In this document: piece by piece, positions 34,754-44,408 of the stretch
Position numbering within the stretch: the stretch's first letter is position 1
Layout of the letters: each line of letters opens with the position of its first letter
NCBI GenBank assembly: GCA_002084765.1
Contig: NBMB01000041.1
Span: 1 to 64,000 of the forward strand
From: Candidatus Cloacimonetes bacterium 4572_55
Lineage (GTDB): Bacteria > 4572-55
DNA: 64,000 nt
Direction of reading: 5' to 3'
Made by a program: the position numbers and the translations under genes
The notes under the pieces: model-generated
What the model was told of the DNA's origin: nothing
The model's input: the letters and a program-made list of their open reading frames with translations, nothing else
Database searches by the model: none

Positions 34754-37507
34754 GTGTTACGCATAATTGTTTTTATTGTTATTGGTTTGATGTTTTTTTT
34801 CTCGTACATCCTCACCCCACTGGTCAATCTTTTCACCGATTATTGGTGGTTTGACGCATTAGGTTACGATAGCGTATTCTGGAAAGTCTTTTTGACGCAG
34901 GCGAGTATCGGCGTATTCTTCGTCATTTTTTTGTTCTTTCTGTTATTCATGAATTTTTTCCTTGCATTGCGTTTGACAGGGACAGATAAAGACAACTTCG
35001 AGTACGTATTTGGCGAGAACGCTGAAGGCTTTCGTCAAAATATCATGCCGTTAATTCTCATAGCTTCTGGGATTATCAGCATAGGATTCAGCCGGATCGT
35101 CCTGGATAAATGGGTCGCTTTTCTTCAATATGCCCACCAAACGCCTTTTAATTTCACAGATCCTGTTTTCCAAAACGATATCGGCTTTTATATATTCTCG
35201 CTACCGGTGTATATCACGTTTCAGAGATGGCTGATGACCAGCGTGATTTTGGTTCTGATCGGAACTCTGTTTCTCTATTTTGTCCGGGGCGCCATATCTT
35301 TTTATAGAAACCAATTTTATTTCTCTCCCAGTGCTCGGTCTCATCTTTTTACCTTAGGGGCAGTCGTTTTTCTGATAAAAGGAATAGGCTATCTCCTGGA
35401 AAGCTACCAGCTCCTCTATTCCAATCGAGGCGTGGTCACGGGCGCGTGTTATACCGACGTACATGCGCAACTTTTATCATATCGCGTACTAATCGTTGCC
35501 TCCATACTGGGAGCCGGATTCTTTTTATGGGGCATCTTTCAACGCAGTTGGAAATACCCTATAGTCGGAGCCGCTGTTTTGGTCGTTATTTCCATTCTGC
35601 TGGGTCAGGTGTATCCCTCTCTGGTCCAGAATTATTTTGTACAGCCAAACGAACTACAGAAAGAGACGCCCTACATTCTGCGAAACATCGAGTATACCCG
35701 AAAAGCCTACAATTTGGACATTATCGAAAGCGCGGACTTCCCTGCTGAGGAGGCTCTGACGCCGCAATTATTGCGAGAAAACGACCTCACTGTGAACAAT
35801 ATCCGGCTGTGGGACTGGGAACCCCTGCAACAGACCTATAGCCAATTGCAAGAAATCCGCCTCTATTATGACTTTAACGACGTGGATATCGACCGATATG
35901 TGATAGACGGCGAATATCAACAGGTCATGTTATCGGTGCGGGAACTCAACTATGAGACCATACCGGATCAGGCAAAGACATGGATCAATCAACATTTTCA
36001 ATATACCCACGGATACGGTATCTGCGTCAGCCCTGTCAATGTGGTCACAAGCGAGGGATTGCCTGAATTTTTTGTCAATGATATTCCGCCGGAAACCAAG
36101 ACTCCGATCTTTCAGTTGAGTCATCCTGGAATCTATTACGGGGAGAAAACCAATTATTACGTTTTTGTCAAAGCAGACGGTATCAAGGAATTTGACTACC
36201 CGGAAGGCGATACAAATCAGATGACGATTTATGAAGGGCAAGGCGGCGTGCCGATCGGATCCTTATTTCGTCAGGCACTATTTGCCTGGAAATGGCGGTC
36301 GCTCAGCATCCTGCTGACTGGTCATATATCAGAGGATTCCCGCGTCATGTTTGATCGAAATATCAAAAAACGAGTGGAAAAAATCGCGCCTTTTCTCAAA
36401 TTTGACAGAGATCCCTATCCAGCGATTCATGATGGGAGGATCATCTGGATAATGGACGGATACACGACCAGCAATATGTATCCCTATTCCACACAAAGTT
36501 CTCATGAAGGTATGGGGAACTCCTATAACTATATTCGCAATTCTGTGAAGGTGACGGTTGACTCCTATCATGGAACGGTCAAATTTTATATTTCCGACCC
36601 GAACGACCCGATGATTCAGACTTACGACAAAATTTTCCACGATCTCTTCCTGCCGATAAGCGAAATGCCGGAGCTGTTGGCAAAACAAATTCGCTATCCG
36701 CACGACCTCTTCGCGGATCAATCCGAAAAACTGGCGACGTATCACATGGAAGATCCGCAGGTCTTCTATAATAAAGAGGACCTCTGGAGCATTCCCTTAG
36801 AAAAATATGGCGATAATCCTCAAGAAATGCGGAGTTATTATTTAATCATGAAACTTCCTGGCGAGAAAAAAGCAGAAATGATCCAACTCCTGCCTTTTAC
36901 TCCCACCCACAAGGACAATATGATCGCCTGGTTTTGCGCTCGGTGCGACGCGGAAAACTATGGCAAGTTGTTGCTGTATAAATTTCCTAAGAAGAAGCTG
37001 ACGTTCGGTCCCATGCAGATCGAGGCGCGTATTGATCAAGATACGGAAATTTCTAAATCCATGACCCTCTGGAGTCAAAAAGGCTCTAAGGTGATACGGG
37101 GGAATTTGCTGGTCATCCCGATCGAACAATCCCTGCTCTATGTAGAGCCGATTTATTTGAAAGCCGAAACCGGACAGTTGCCGGAATTGAAGCAGGTGAT
37201 CGTCGCTTACGGAAATAAGGTGGTGATGGGGGACGACTTATATAGTGCTCTCTCCACTGTTTTCGGAGAAAGTGTCAGGGCAGATGCCGAGCGGGTTACA
37301 GTGATTCCACAGGATCAATCAAAAAAAGACGAGTCGATTGAGTCCGCCTCTATTCGAGAATTGACGGTATTCGCGTCTCAGACTTTTCAACAAGCGCAAG
37401 CAGAACTCCGGCAAGGAAACTGGGCGGAATATGGGGAAAAAATAGATGAATTGGAAAATATTTTGAATAAATTGCAGATAAAAAGCGCGAAACCTGTTCA
37501 AAATTAG
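34754..37507 (+). CDS. UPF0182 family membrane protein
   Basis: A 917-residue protein. Seven or so membrane helices occupy the first 290 residues, starting with IIVFIVIGLMFFFSYILTPL and the conserved TDYWWFDALGYDSVFWK. A large extracytoplasmic domain follows with family blocks such as NIRLWDWEPLQQTYSQLQEIR, QFTYTHGYG-type sequence (QHFQYTHGYGICVSPVN) and IWIMDGYTTSNMYPYS. The last 60 residues are charged, with a coiled coil. The GTG start at 34754 has AAAGGA seven bases before it. The family is widespread but has no proven function. It probably shares an mRNA with the exported protein that follows. Confidence 0.92.
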   Translation: MLRIIVFIVIGLMFFFSYILTPLVNLFTDYWWFDALGYDSVFWKVFLTQASIGVFFVIFLFFLLFMNFFLALRLTGTDKDNFEYVFGENAEGFRQNIMPLILIASGIISIGFSRIVLDKWVAFLQYAHQTPFNFTDPVFQNDIGFYIFSLPVYITFQRWLMTSVILVLIGTLFLYFVRGAISFYRNQFYFSPSARSHLFTLGAVVFLIKGIGYLLESYQLLYSNRGVVTGACYTDVHAQLLSYRVLIVASILGAGFFLWGIFQRSWKYPIVGAAVLVVISILLGQVYPSLVQNYFVQPNELQKETPYILRNIEYTRKAYNLDIIESADFPAEEALTPQLLRENDLTVNNIRLWDWEPLQQTYSQLQEIRLYYDFNDVDIDRYVIDGEYQQVMLSVRELNYETIPDQAKTWINQHFQYTHGYGICVSPVNVVTSEGLPEFFVNDIPPETKTPIFQLSHPGIYYGEKTNYYVFVKADGIKEFDYPEGDTNQMTIYEGQGGVPIGSLFRQALFAWKWRSLSILLTGHISEDSRVMFDRNIKKRVEKIAPFLKFDRDPYPAIHDGRIIWIMDGYTTSNMYPYSTQSSHEGMGNSYNYIRNSVKVTVDSYHGTVKFYISDPNDPMIQTYDKIFHDLFLPISEMPELLAKQIRYPHDLFADQSEKLATYHMEDPQVFYNKEDLWSIPLEKYGDNPQEMRSYYLIMKLPGEKKAEMIQLLPFTPTHKDNMIAWFCARCDAENYGKLLLYKFPKKKLTFGPMQIEARIDQDTEISKSMTLWSQKGSKVIRGNLLVIPIEQSLLYVEPIYLKAETGQLPELKQVIVAYGNKVVMGDDLYSALSTVFGESVRADAERVTVIPQDQSKKDESIESASIRELTVFASQTFQQAQAELRQGNWAEYGEKIDELENILNKLQIKSAKPVQN

Positions 37508-37552
37508 TGTGAATCTGTTTTTGATTTTTATTTACTTATGGAGAGAATCAAT

Positions 37553-38386
37553 ATGAAATTCATACGAATGACGATTTTTCTCATCGGAATCGGTTTGATT
37601 TGCACATCTCATGTATGGGCGTTGCAGGCGGATTTGGATAACCTAAGTCATGAGTCGGTCTCTAAAGATACGACACAGATTGTTCCAAATCCAATAAATG
37701 ATCCAAAGGCGAATAAATCCGCTTTTACGAATCTGAATCCTATCAATAAAGATGATCAAATTGATTCACTACATCCAGGAGATATTGTCGATCCCAAAGG
37801 CACTAAGTCGTCGGAGCCATTTTCCAATACCGGCTTGGAAAATATCCAAAAGGCGCATCCCGACTCATCTCCAGAGCCCAGGGCAATTATCGATAATCGT
37901 GGGAAAGGCGACCCGGTTCTGACAAATATGCAGACATATACAGAGTCCAAGGATGGCGAAATTCGCTATCTTATGACCAGAGGAACCGACCTGCGAAAGG
38001 TGGAATTTATCCTGAATCCGAATATCGATGTGACGCCGCGTGAGGAACGGGAAGAAGTCTATACTTTCCTGCCATCTTCTCGAGAGCAAAAGCATATCGA
38101 TCTGATCGATTATTTGGCGAGTTATTCGAATATCGACAATGTGGGAAAATTGCAAATCTGCATTAGCGAAAAGATGGTGAACGAGTTCAGGCTCCGCTGT
38201 TTTCGGCAATGGTCTGAGGCGGAGACCGGGAAGGTTCCTCCTGAGAATAACGCAACGATCGTGGATTTTAAGAAAAAAATTGAGCTCTATCAAGTTTGTA
38301 TCAATGAGTTGGGGCAACAACTGACCGAGTTGGAAGTGATTCAAAGCAATGAAAAATATTCTGTCAACAAATCAAAGGATGATTGA
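37553..38386 (+). CDS. Exported protein of unknown function
   Basis: A 277-residue protein with a Sec signal peptide (MKFIRMTIFLIGIGLICTSH, then VWALQA). A low-complexity Asn/Asp/Pro/Ser-rich segment follows to about residue 130 and then a globular C-terminal region (KVEFILNPNIDVTPREER, SNIDNVGKLQICISEKMVNE). No family is recognised. The ATG at 37553 is chosen because GGAGAG lies nine bases before it. The stop codon is directly followed by the ATG of the Mfd-like gene, so the two are translated from one mRNA, although no functional link is known. Confidence 0.65.
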   Translation: MKFIRMTIFLIGIGLICTSHVWALQADLDNLSHESVSKDTTQIVPNPINDPKANKSAFTNLNPINKDDQIDSLHPGDIVDPKGTKSSEPFSNTGLENIQKAHPDSSPEPRAIIDNRGKGDPVLTNMQTYTESKDGEIRYLMTRGTDLRKVEFILNPNIDVTPREEREEVYTFLPSSREQKHIDLIDYLASYSNIDNVGKLQICISEKMVNEFRLRCFRQWSEAETGKVPPENNATIVDFKKKIELYQVCINELGQQLTELEVIQSNEKYSVNKSKDD

Positions 38387-40585
38387 ATGTCTTCCCGACA
38401 GAGTATGACCCATTCAATTGCAGATCATATCCGTTTTGTTGTCGGAGATATACATGAAGGCTTTGTTTATCCCGACGTCAAGATCGCTGTTTTGACCGAT
38501 CATCAGATATTTTCTCGATTTCACCGTCGCCATCGCCACCTGAAGTATAGCGGCGGCGTGAGCATCAGCAGCCCATCCGCGTTAAATGTGGGCGATTATG
38601 TGGTGCATATCCAGCACGGGATTGGCGTTTATAAGGGAGTCGAACATATCTCGATAGAGGAAATTGAAGGCGATTTCTTGACCGTCGAATATACCAACGG
38701 CTTGCTGCGAGTGCCTGTGGATCAGTTCAATCAGGTGCAGAAGTATTCGGGTAAGAGCGAATCTGGCGGTGTCAAAGTCCATAAGTTAGGTGGAACTGAG
38801 TGGGAACGGGCAAAAACAAAGACCCGTAAGTCGTTAAAAATTAAGGCAGAGGAGCTTCTGAGGCTGTACGCAGAGCGAAAACTTCGAGGCGGATGCGCGT
38901 ATTCGCCAGACTCCACAGAGATGCGTCAACTGGAAATTTCTTTCCCTTGGCAGGAGACTCCAGATCAGATCAAGACCATTGGCGATGTAAAAAAAGATAT
39001 GGAAAGCTCCCGCTCCATGGATCGCCTGATTTGTGGCGACGTCGGATTTGGAAAGACAGAGGTGGCGATCCGAGCCGCGTTCAAGGCGTTGATAGACGGC
39101 AAACAGACCGCGGTTCTTGTCCCGACCACGATTCTTGCGCAACAACATTTGAACACTTTCAGCCAGCGGTTGCGTGAGTTTGCCGTCACCATCGAGATGC
39201 TCTCTCGATTTCGCACCCCGAAGCAGCAACGGGAGATCGTCAAACGGGCGAACCAAGGCAAAATCGACATTCTGATCGGCACGCATCGAATTTTGTCCAA
39301 AGATTTGAATATGCCGAACTTGGGACTGCTCGTCATTGACGAGGAACATCGATTCGGCGTCAAGCATAAGATCAAATTGAAGGAGTTGCGCCGCACTGTC
39401 GATGTGATCGCCATGACAGCCACTCCGATCCCCCGCACCCTCCAAATGGGACTCATGTCAATCCGGGATATGTCCACAATTCATACTCCCCCGCGTAACC
39501 GATACCCGATTCACACAGAGATTGTCAGTTTTCACGACGATATTATCCGCCGAGCAGTCGAGCGCGAGATGGCGAGAAATGGACAGGTCTATTTTGTCCA
39601 TAATCGCGTGCAAACCATGAGTGCTATGTATCATTATCTGAAGCAGGTTCTTCCTGATACGCGTATCTGCGTGGGACATGGACAGATGCCAGAGCGAGAA
39701 CTGGAACGGGTGATGATGGATTTTTATGATCATAAATACGACTTCCTGTTATCAACTATGATCATCGAAAGCGGGCTGGATAACCCCAATGCCAACACTA
39801 TTTTAGTGAATCGCGCCGATCGTTTTGGGCTGGCGCAACTCTACCAGTTGCGCGGACGCGTGGGACGCTCCCATCATCATGCCTTTGCTTATTTTATGGT
39901 GCCTCCGGATCGGACCCTGAGCATGATTGCGCGCCGTCGCCTGCGAGTGCTGGAGGAGGCGGAGGAACTCGGGAGCGGATTAAAATTGGCTATGAGCGAT
40001 CTGGAGATTCGAGGCGCGGGCAATCTTTTGGGTGCTGAGCAGAGCGGTCATGTCGTCGCAGTCGGGATTGAAATGTATTCCAAGATGCTGAAGGAAGAGG
40101 TGGAACGGCTACGGGGCAGTTCCCCGTCCAAGAAGCCAGAGGTGAAAATCGAGACTGAAATTAAATGCTATCTCCCAGATACCTATATCGACGATCAAGA
40201 GGAAAAGGTGAGCCTGTATCAACGGTTGGCTGAATGTGAAACCATTGATCAAGTTGAAGAGATCGGCGCGGAATTGGTCGATCGGTTCGGTAAGCTGCCT
40301 GTCGAGGCGGTGAATTTGTTAGACCTGATCGCGGTCAAAAAACAGTGCGAGGGAGATCATGTGGCGCATTTGGATATTCGAGGGAATCAGGCTTTTTTTG
40401 AATTTATCGATCCGCAAAATCCGCCGTTCAAAAAATTTGAGTACGCGTTCAAAGGAAGCGATATCCGATTGGAGCCCTATCCCACAAAAAAAGGAATGGC
40501 GATTATCGCGAATCTCTCTTCGATCGATGTAGAAAGTCAGTTGGTCAGTTTACGGATGGCGTTGGAGAACTTGACAGACGCGTAA
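38387..40585 (+). CDS. mfd: Transcription-repair coupling factor lacking its UvrB-like N-terminus
   Basis: Mfd removes RNA polymerase stalled at DNA damage and recruits UvrA. This copy has 732 residues against about 1150 and starts at the end of domain 3 (GFVYPDVKIAVLTDHQIFSR). It keeps the RNA-polymerase-interaction domain (VGDYVVHIQHGIGVYKGVE), the translocase with CGDVGFGKTE, VIDEEHRFGV, MTATPIPRT and QLRGRVGRS, and the TRCF C-terminal domain. Domains 1-2, which bind UvrA, and most of domain 3 are missing. The preceding 280 codons encode an unrelated exported protein, so the front half has been lost or displaced. It may still move RNA polymerase without recruiting UvrA. Confidence 0.85.
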   Translation: MSSRQSMTHSIADHIRFVVGDIHEGFVYPDVKIAVLTDHQIFSRFHRRHRHLKYSGGVSISSPSALNVGDYVVHIQHGIGVYKGVEHISIEEIEGDFLTVEYTNGLLRVPVDQFNQVQKYSGKSESGGVKVHKLGGTEWERAKTKTRKSLKIKAEELLRLYAERKLRGGCAYSPDSTEMRQLEISFPWQETPDQIKTIGDVKKDMESSRSMDRLICGDVGFGKTEVAIRAAFKALIDGKQTAVLVPTTILAQQHLNTFSQRLREFAVTIEMLSRFRTPKQQREIVKRANQGKIDILIGTHRILSKDLNMPNLGLLVIDEEHRFGVKHKIKLKELRRTVDVIAMTATPIPRTLQMGLMSIRDMSTIHTPPRNRYPIHTEIVSFHDDIIRRAVEREMARNGQVYFVHNRVQTMSAMYHYLKQVLPDTRICVGHGQMPERELERVMMDFYDHKYDFLLSTMIIESGLDNPNANTILVNRADRFGLAQLYQLRGRVGRSHHHAFAYFMVPPDRTLSMIARRRLRVLEEAEELGSGLKLAMSDLEIRGAGNLLGAEQSGHVVAVGIEMYSKMLKEEVERLRGSSPSKKPEVKIETEIKCYLPDTYIDDQEEKVSLYQRLAECETIDQVEEIGAELVDRFGKLPVEAVNLLDLIAVKKQCEGDHVAHLDIRGNQAFFEFIDPQNPPFKKFEYAFKGSDIRLEPYPTKKGMAIIANLSSIDVESQLVSLRMALENLTDA

Positions 40586-41048
40586 CAATACCCACATGTA
40601 ACGACATAGCCTGAAAATCCCCAAAATTCCCCATATAACTCTTTAGTTATCAATTCTTAATCTGCGATAATCTGCGTAATCTGCGGATCGATTTCCGTGA
40701 TGACGAATAATCTAGGCTAAGAAAAATCACGTTGAATATTTTTCTGGAACTCATAAATTTATTTTGGGTAAATTTTTTCCGTAATCGAAAAATAAATTTT
40801 TTTTTGTGAAGTCCGCTGCTGAAATAAAAAAATGTATTGTTTATAGCCTGCATTATTCATAAGCCTCGGAGAACCAGAGATCTCAGATGTTTGATATTTA
40901 ATGGGTTAAAGTCTATTTTTAACGACATTTCCAAGAGAACTCAGTTTCTATGAAAATTTCAGAACCCTTATTTGGGCTGACTCTGAATAATCCAGGTTAA
41001 AGCGATTTTTTTTTAATCTGTTTATTTCAATTTGGAGGATGGGACAGA
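40586..41048. other. 463-base intergenic region before the Bat operon
   Basis: Contains one copy of a dispersed AATCTGCG repeat (40651-40720) and AT-rich sequence. No gene or clear promoter is seen. A GGAGG ribosome-binding site precedes the moxR ATG. Confidence 0.4.
40651..40720 (+). repeat. Dispersed intergenic repeat, copy 1
   Basis: Starts CAATTCTTAATCTGCG, has three AATCTGCG-type units, then GGATCGA..TTCCG and GACGAATAAT. The copy at 45932-45987 matches over its whole length except that it has one unit fewer. Both lie between genes just before a plus-strand gene of the same operon region. Confidence 0.7.
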
Positions 41049-42038
41049 ATGCACACGGATATTGAAGCTATAAATGAAAAAATACAAGCTGAAAGTGCAT
41101 TTATCGAGAATATATTAAATGAAATAACGAAGTCTGTTGTGGGACAAAGGTATATGATTGAGCGGCTGTTGATCGGTATATTGTGCGATGGTCATGTTCT
41201 GTTGGAAGGCGTTCCAGGTCTTGCCAAGACGTTGACCATCAAAACACTATCTGATACGGTGGATGCCAAGTTCCAACGGATTCAGTTCACGCCGGATCTG
41301 TTGCCAGCCGATTTGATCGGCACATTGATCTATAATCAGAGGACAGGCGATTTTGTCACCAAGAAGGGACCGGTTTTCGCCAATATTATTCTCGCTGACG
41401 AGATCAATCGGGCACCGGCAAAAGTGCAAAGTGCTCTGTTAGAGGCGATGCAGGAGCATCAGGTCACTATCGGCGAAAAAACTTTTCCTTTGGATCAGCC
41501 TTTTTTGGTTTTAGCGACTCAGAATCCGATCGAACAAGAAGGCACTTATCCCCTTCCGGAAGCGCAAGTCGATCGGTTTATGCTCAAAATCAACGTCACG
41601 TATCCCACGCGAGACGAAGAGTTGCAGATCATGCGTATGGTCAGCCAGGATCAAATGGCCAAAATCGAGAATGTGATCTCTACGCAGGATATTGTGCGAG
41701 CGCGCCAGGTGGTCCGAGAGGTCTATATGGACGAAAAGATCGAGAATTACATTGTCGATATCGTCTTTGCCACTCGCGACCCCAAAGCCTATGGATTGGA
41801 CGACCTGGTCGAGTTGATCCAATTTGGCGCATCGCCCCGGGCATCGATTTTTCTGGCGGAAGGAGCCCGAGCTCATGCTTTTCTGCGCCGTCGGGGCTAT
41901 GTCACGCCAGAGGATGTGCGGGCAATCGGCATGGATGTGTTGCGTCACCGGGTCATCCCCACGTATGAGGCTGAGGCGGAAGAGGTGTCCGCAGAGGACA
42001 TCGTGCGCAAAGTTTTGAACCGAGTCGAAGTGCCGTAA
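41049..42038 (+). CDS. MoxR-family AAA+ ATPase
   Basis: A 329-residue AAA+ ATPase with Walker A LLEGVPGLAKTLTIK, Walker B IILADEINRAPAKVQSALLEAMQE and sensor region LATQNPIEQEGTYPLPEAQVDRF. A C-terminal lid domain carries ASPRASIFLAEGARAHAFLRRR. MoxR proteins act as chaperone-like ATPases together with VWA proteins. It starts an operon with a DUF58 protein and Bat genes, the standard arrangement. GGAGG lies before the ATG. Confidence 0.95.
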   Translation: MHTDIEAINEKIQAESAFIENILNEITKSVVGQRYMIERLLIGILCDGHVLLEGVPGLAKTLTIKTLSDTVDAKFQRIQFTPDLLPADLIGTLIYNQRTGDFVTKKGPVFANIILADEINRAPAKVQSALLEAMQEHQVTIGEKTFPLDQPFLVLATQNPIEQEGTYPLPEAQVDRFMLKINVTYPTRDEELQIMRMVSQDQMAKIENVISTQDIVRARQVVREVYMDEKIENYIVDIVFATRDPKAYGLDDLVELIQFGASPRASIFLAEGARAHAFLRRRGYVTPEDVRAIGMDVLRHRVIPTYEAEAEEVSAEDIVRKVLNRVEVP

Positions 42039-42053
42039 TACATGTGAGAAATT

Positions 42054-42929
42054 ATGATACCAAAGGAAATTCTGAAAAAGGTTAAAAAGATTGAATTGAC
42101 GACTCGGCACATCGTAAATGATGTATTTGCAGGGGAATATCACTCAGTCTTTAAAGGTAGGGGCATGGAGTTTGCCGAAGTGCGGGAATATCAGATCGGC
42201 GACGATATCCGCACAATCGATTGGAATGTGACCGCTCGCCAGGGTCAACCGTTTGTCAAGATATTTAACGAAGAGCGAGAACTCACGGTGATGCTATTGG
42301 TGGACGCCAGCTCTTCCGGAGAATTCGGCACGGTCGATCAGATGAAGGGCGAGATTGCAACCGAGATCTGCGCGTTGCTTGCCTTTTCCGCGATTAAAAA
42401 TAATGATAAAGTGGGACTGATCATCTTCACTGATAAAGTGGAGAAATATGTCCCGCCGAAAAAAGGTAAACAGCATGTGCTGCGGGTGATCCGGGAGTTG
42501 CTCTACTTTCAGCCAGAGGACAACAAGACCAATATTTCCTGTGCGCTGGAACATCTGAGCCACGTCATCAAACGGAAATCGATCGTCTTTTTGGTTTCCG
42601 ATTTTATCGGCTCTGATTATGAAAAATCTCTGCGAGTTGCGCGACAAAAGCATGATCTGGTTGCAGTTACCGTGACCGATCCTCGTGAATTGTCCCTGCC
42701 CGATATCGGATTTGTTGAGCTGGAGGACGCCGAGACCGGCGAGCTGATGCTGGTCGATACCGCGCATCCGGCTGTCCGTGAGATGTTCGCTTCCGAGACC
42801 AACGAGGAGAAAAATCTGCGGATAAAAATGTTTCGTTCTTTAAACATCGATTCTATCGATATTATGACAGATCGCCCCTATATTAAGCCAATTATTGATT
42901 TTTTTAAAAAGCGAGCAAGTCGGCATTAA
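42054..42929 (+). CDS. DUF58 (VWA-like) protein
   Basis: A 291-residue cytosolic protein. The family signature is plain: FKGRGMEFAEVREYQIGDDIRTIDWNVTAR is conserved in DUF58. VMLLVDASSSGEFG gives a D-x-S-x-S metal site of a VWA-like fold. Proteins of this type pair with MoxR in the Bat operon, and the gene follows moxR by 15 bases. Exact role unknown; it may deliver a client to the ATPase. Confidence 0.92.
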   Translation: MIPKEILKKVKKIELTTRHIVNDVFAGEYHSVFKGRGMEFAEVREYQIGDDIRTIDWNVTARQGQPFVKIFNEERELTVMLLVDASSSGEFGTVDQMKGEIATEICALLAFSAIKNNDKVGLIIFTDKVEKYVPPKKGKQHVLRVIRELLYFQPEDNKTNISCALEHLSHVIKRKSIVFLVSDFIGSDYEKSLRVARQKHDLVAVTVTDPRELSLPDIGFVELEDAETGELMLVDTAHPAVREMFASETNEEKNLRIKMFRSLNIDSIDIMTDRPYIKPIIDFFKKRASRH

Positions 42930-42984
42930 TCGAATATGTCGAATAGATTATCAATGAAATTACGCGCGAACCAAGAGGAAAATC

Positions 42985-43950
42985 GTGAATATACGTTTTT
43001 TGTATTCTATATTTTTTTTGTTTAATTTAACAATAATAGGGACAATAATCGGCTGTCAGCCTTCCTCCCAATCTGAATTTCAAGCCGATCCGAATAAGCA
43101 GAAAGATTACGCGAACGAATTGTTGAATAACGCGTTGTATCAACAGGCAATTGATGAGTTTAGTCGATATTTACAGCATTCTTATTTGGATGATAAAGTC
43201 CGTGCGAATATCAACTATATCATTGCCACCACCTATTTGGAACGGCTTCGGGATTATGAAAACGCCATGGCTTATTTCATCAAAGTCAAGACCTATTATC
43301 CAGACAGCCAACTGACAAATCAGGTGAATAAGGGCATTGTCGCCTGTTTGGAGCGGCTGAACCGGTCAGCCGACGCTCGGCAGACTTTGTCAGAAGCTAC
43401 CGCGCTGGATCCAGATCAAAAGGATCGACCGAATCTTCCCGGTCGGGTCGTGGCGGAAGTGGGGGAGAAGAAAATTACCCAGGGCGATCTGGACGCGGAG
43501 ATCAACCGGTTGCCGCCTCTATTGCGGCAGGAATATCAGAAGCCGGATAAAAAATTGCAATTTCTTCAGCAGATGATTGCGACCGAGCTGATGTACAGCA
43601 AGGCGCAACGCATGGGTTTTGAGAAGGATAAAGAAATTATCGATCAGATATTTCAGGCAAAGAAGTCAATCCTGGTGCAAAAATTGATACAAGGCGAAAT
43701 CAGTGAGAAAATAAACGTCACGGACTTTGACATAAAGCTCTATTACGATGCGAATAAGTCGCAATATCTCGTCAAAGACGAGGAGGGAAACGAGAGGCAG
43801 GCGACGTTGGAAGAGGTTAAAACTCGAGTGAGATCGGACGTGCAGTCACAACGGGAACAAGATGCTTATCAACAACTTGTGCAACAGCTTCTGACCGCGA
43901 ACGACGTGAAATTGTATAGTGATCTGGTTGCCAGTGAGATGGAAAAATAA
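42985..43950 (+). CDS. Lipoprotein with TPR and SurA/PpiC-type N-domain features
   Basis: A 321-residue protein. The signal peptide ends in a lipobox (GTIIGC), so it is lipid-anchored. Residues about 35-140 look like TPR units (YANELLNNALYQQAIDEFSRYL, AMAYFIKVKTYYPDSQ). From residue 155 onward VAEVGEKKITQGDLDAEINRLPP and QQMIATELMYSKAQRMGFEKD resemble the chaperone part of SurA/PpiC proteins, but no peptidyl-prolyl isomerase domain follows. It starts with GTG at 42985 and ends one base into the next ATG. It is not a usual Bat operon member. Confidence 0.75.
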   Translation: MNIRFLYSIFFLFNLTIIGTIIGCQPSSQSEFQADPNKQKDYANELLNNALYQQAIDEFSRYLQHSYLDDKVRANINYIIATTYLERLRDYENAMAYFIKVKTYYPDSQLTNQVNKGIVACLERLNRSADARQTLSEATALDPDQKDRPNLPGRVVAEVGEKKITQGDLDAEINRLPPLLRQEYQKPDKKLQFLQQMIATELMYSKAQRMGFEKDKEIIDQIFQAKKSILVQKLIQGEISEKINVTDFDIKLYYDANKSQYLVKDEEGNERQATLEEVKTRVRSDVQSQREQDAYQQLVQQLLTANDVKLYSDLVASEMEK

Positions 43951-44408
43951 TGATATTGAGATTATCTAAAAAGAGAAAAAATTTCTATCCGATTTTTGCG
44001 TTGATTATTTTTGTATCTTTTGCGTTATATCTGCCTGTTTTTGCTGTGGGTCAAGGCGAGATTTCAGTCGAGACAAATCTGGATAAATCGATTATCACGA
44101 TCGGCGACCGGGTGCATTATACGCTTTTGGTCACGCATAGCCCTGATGTTCTTGTGGAAATGCCGGCTACAGGCGTGAATTTGGGGCAGTTCGAGATTCA
44201 GGACTATCAGATATCGGAACCAGAGGAAATCGACGATATGATCGTCGAGTCTGTCACGTACCGAATTTCTGTCTATGAAGTAGGCAAGTTTCATGGTGCG
44301 TTACAGTCTCCCGCCGGACTCCACAGTCCACGAGATGCAGTCGGAAGAATCCGCGATTCAAGTGGAGAGCGTGAAGCCGAGCGAGGCAGAAGATATTCAA
44401 GATATTAA
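43950..44408 (+). CDS. BatD-like protein, N-terminal fragment (frameshifted)
   Basis: A signal peptide (YPIFALIIFVSFALYLPVFA) and an Ig-like domain (ISVETNLDKSIITIGDRVHY to VTYRISVYEVGKF) of the kind found in BatD and related proteins. After GKF (about 44290) the frame turns into Pro/Arg/Ser-rich sequence without family features. The natural continuation is in the next frame, from 44293. This is therefore one gene split by a frameshift or small deletion near 44290, or else a sequencing error. The start overlaps the previous stop by one base. Confidence 0.65.
   Translation: MILRLSKKRKNFYPIFALIIFVSFALYLPVFAVGQGEISVETNLDKSIITIGDRVHYTLLVTHSPDVLVEMPATGVNLGQFEIQDYQISEPEEIDDMIVESVTYRISVYEVGKFHGALQSPAGLHSPRDAVGRIRDSSGEREAERGRRYSRY

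Noticed and set aside
38965-39477. Minus-strand frames of 170-200 residues inside mfd
   Set aside because: All overlap conserved helicase motifs of mfd and show no motif of their own.
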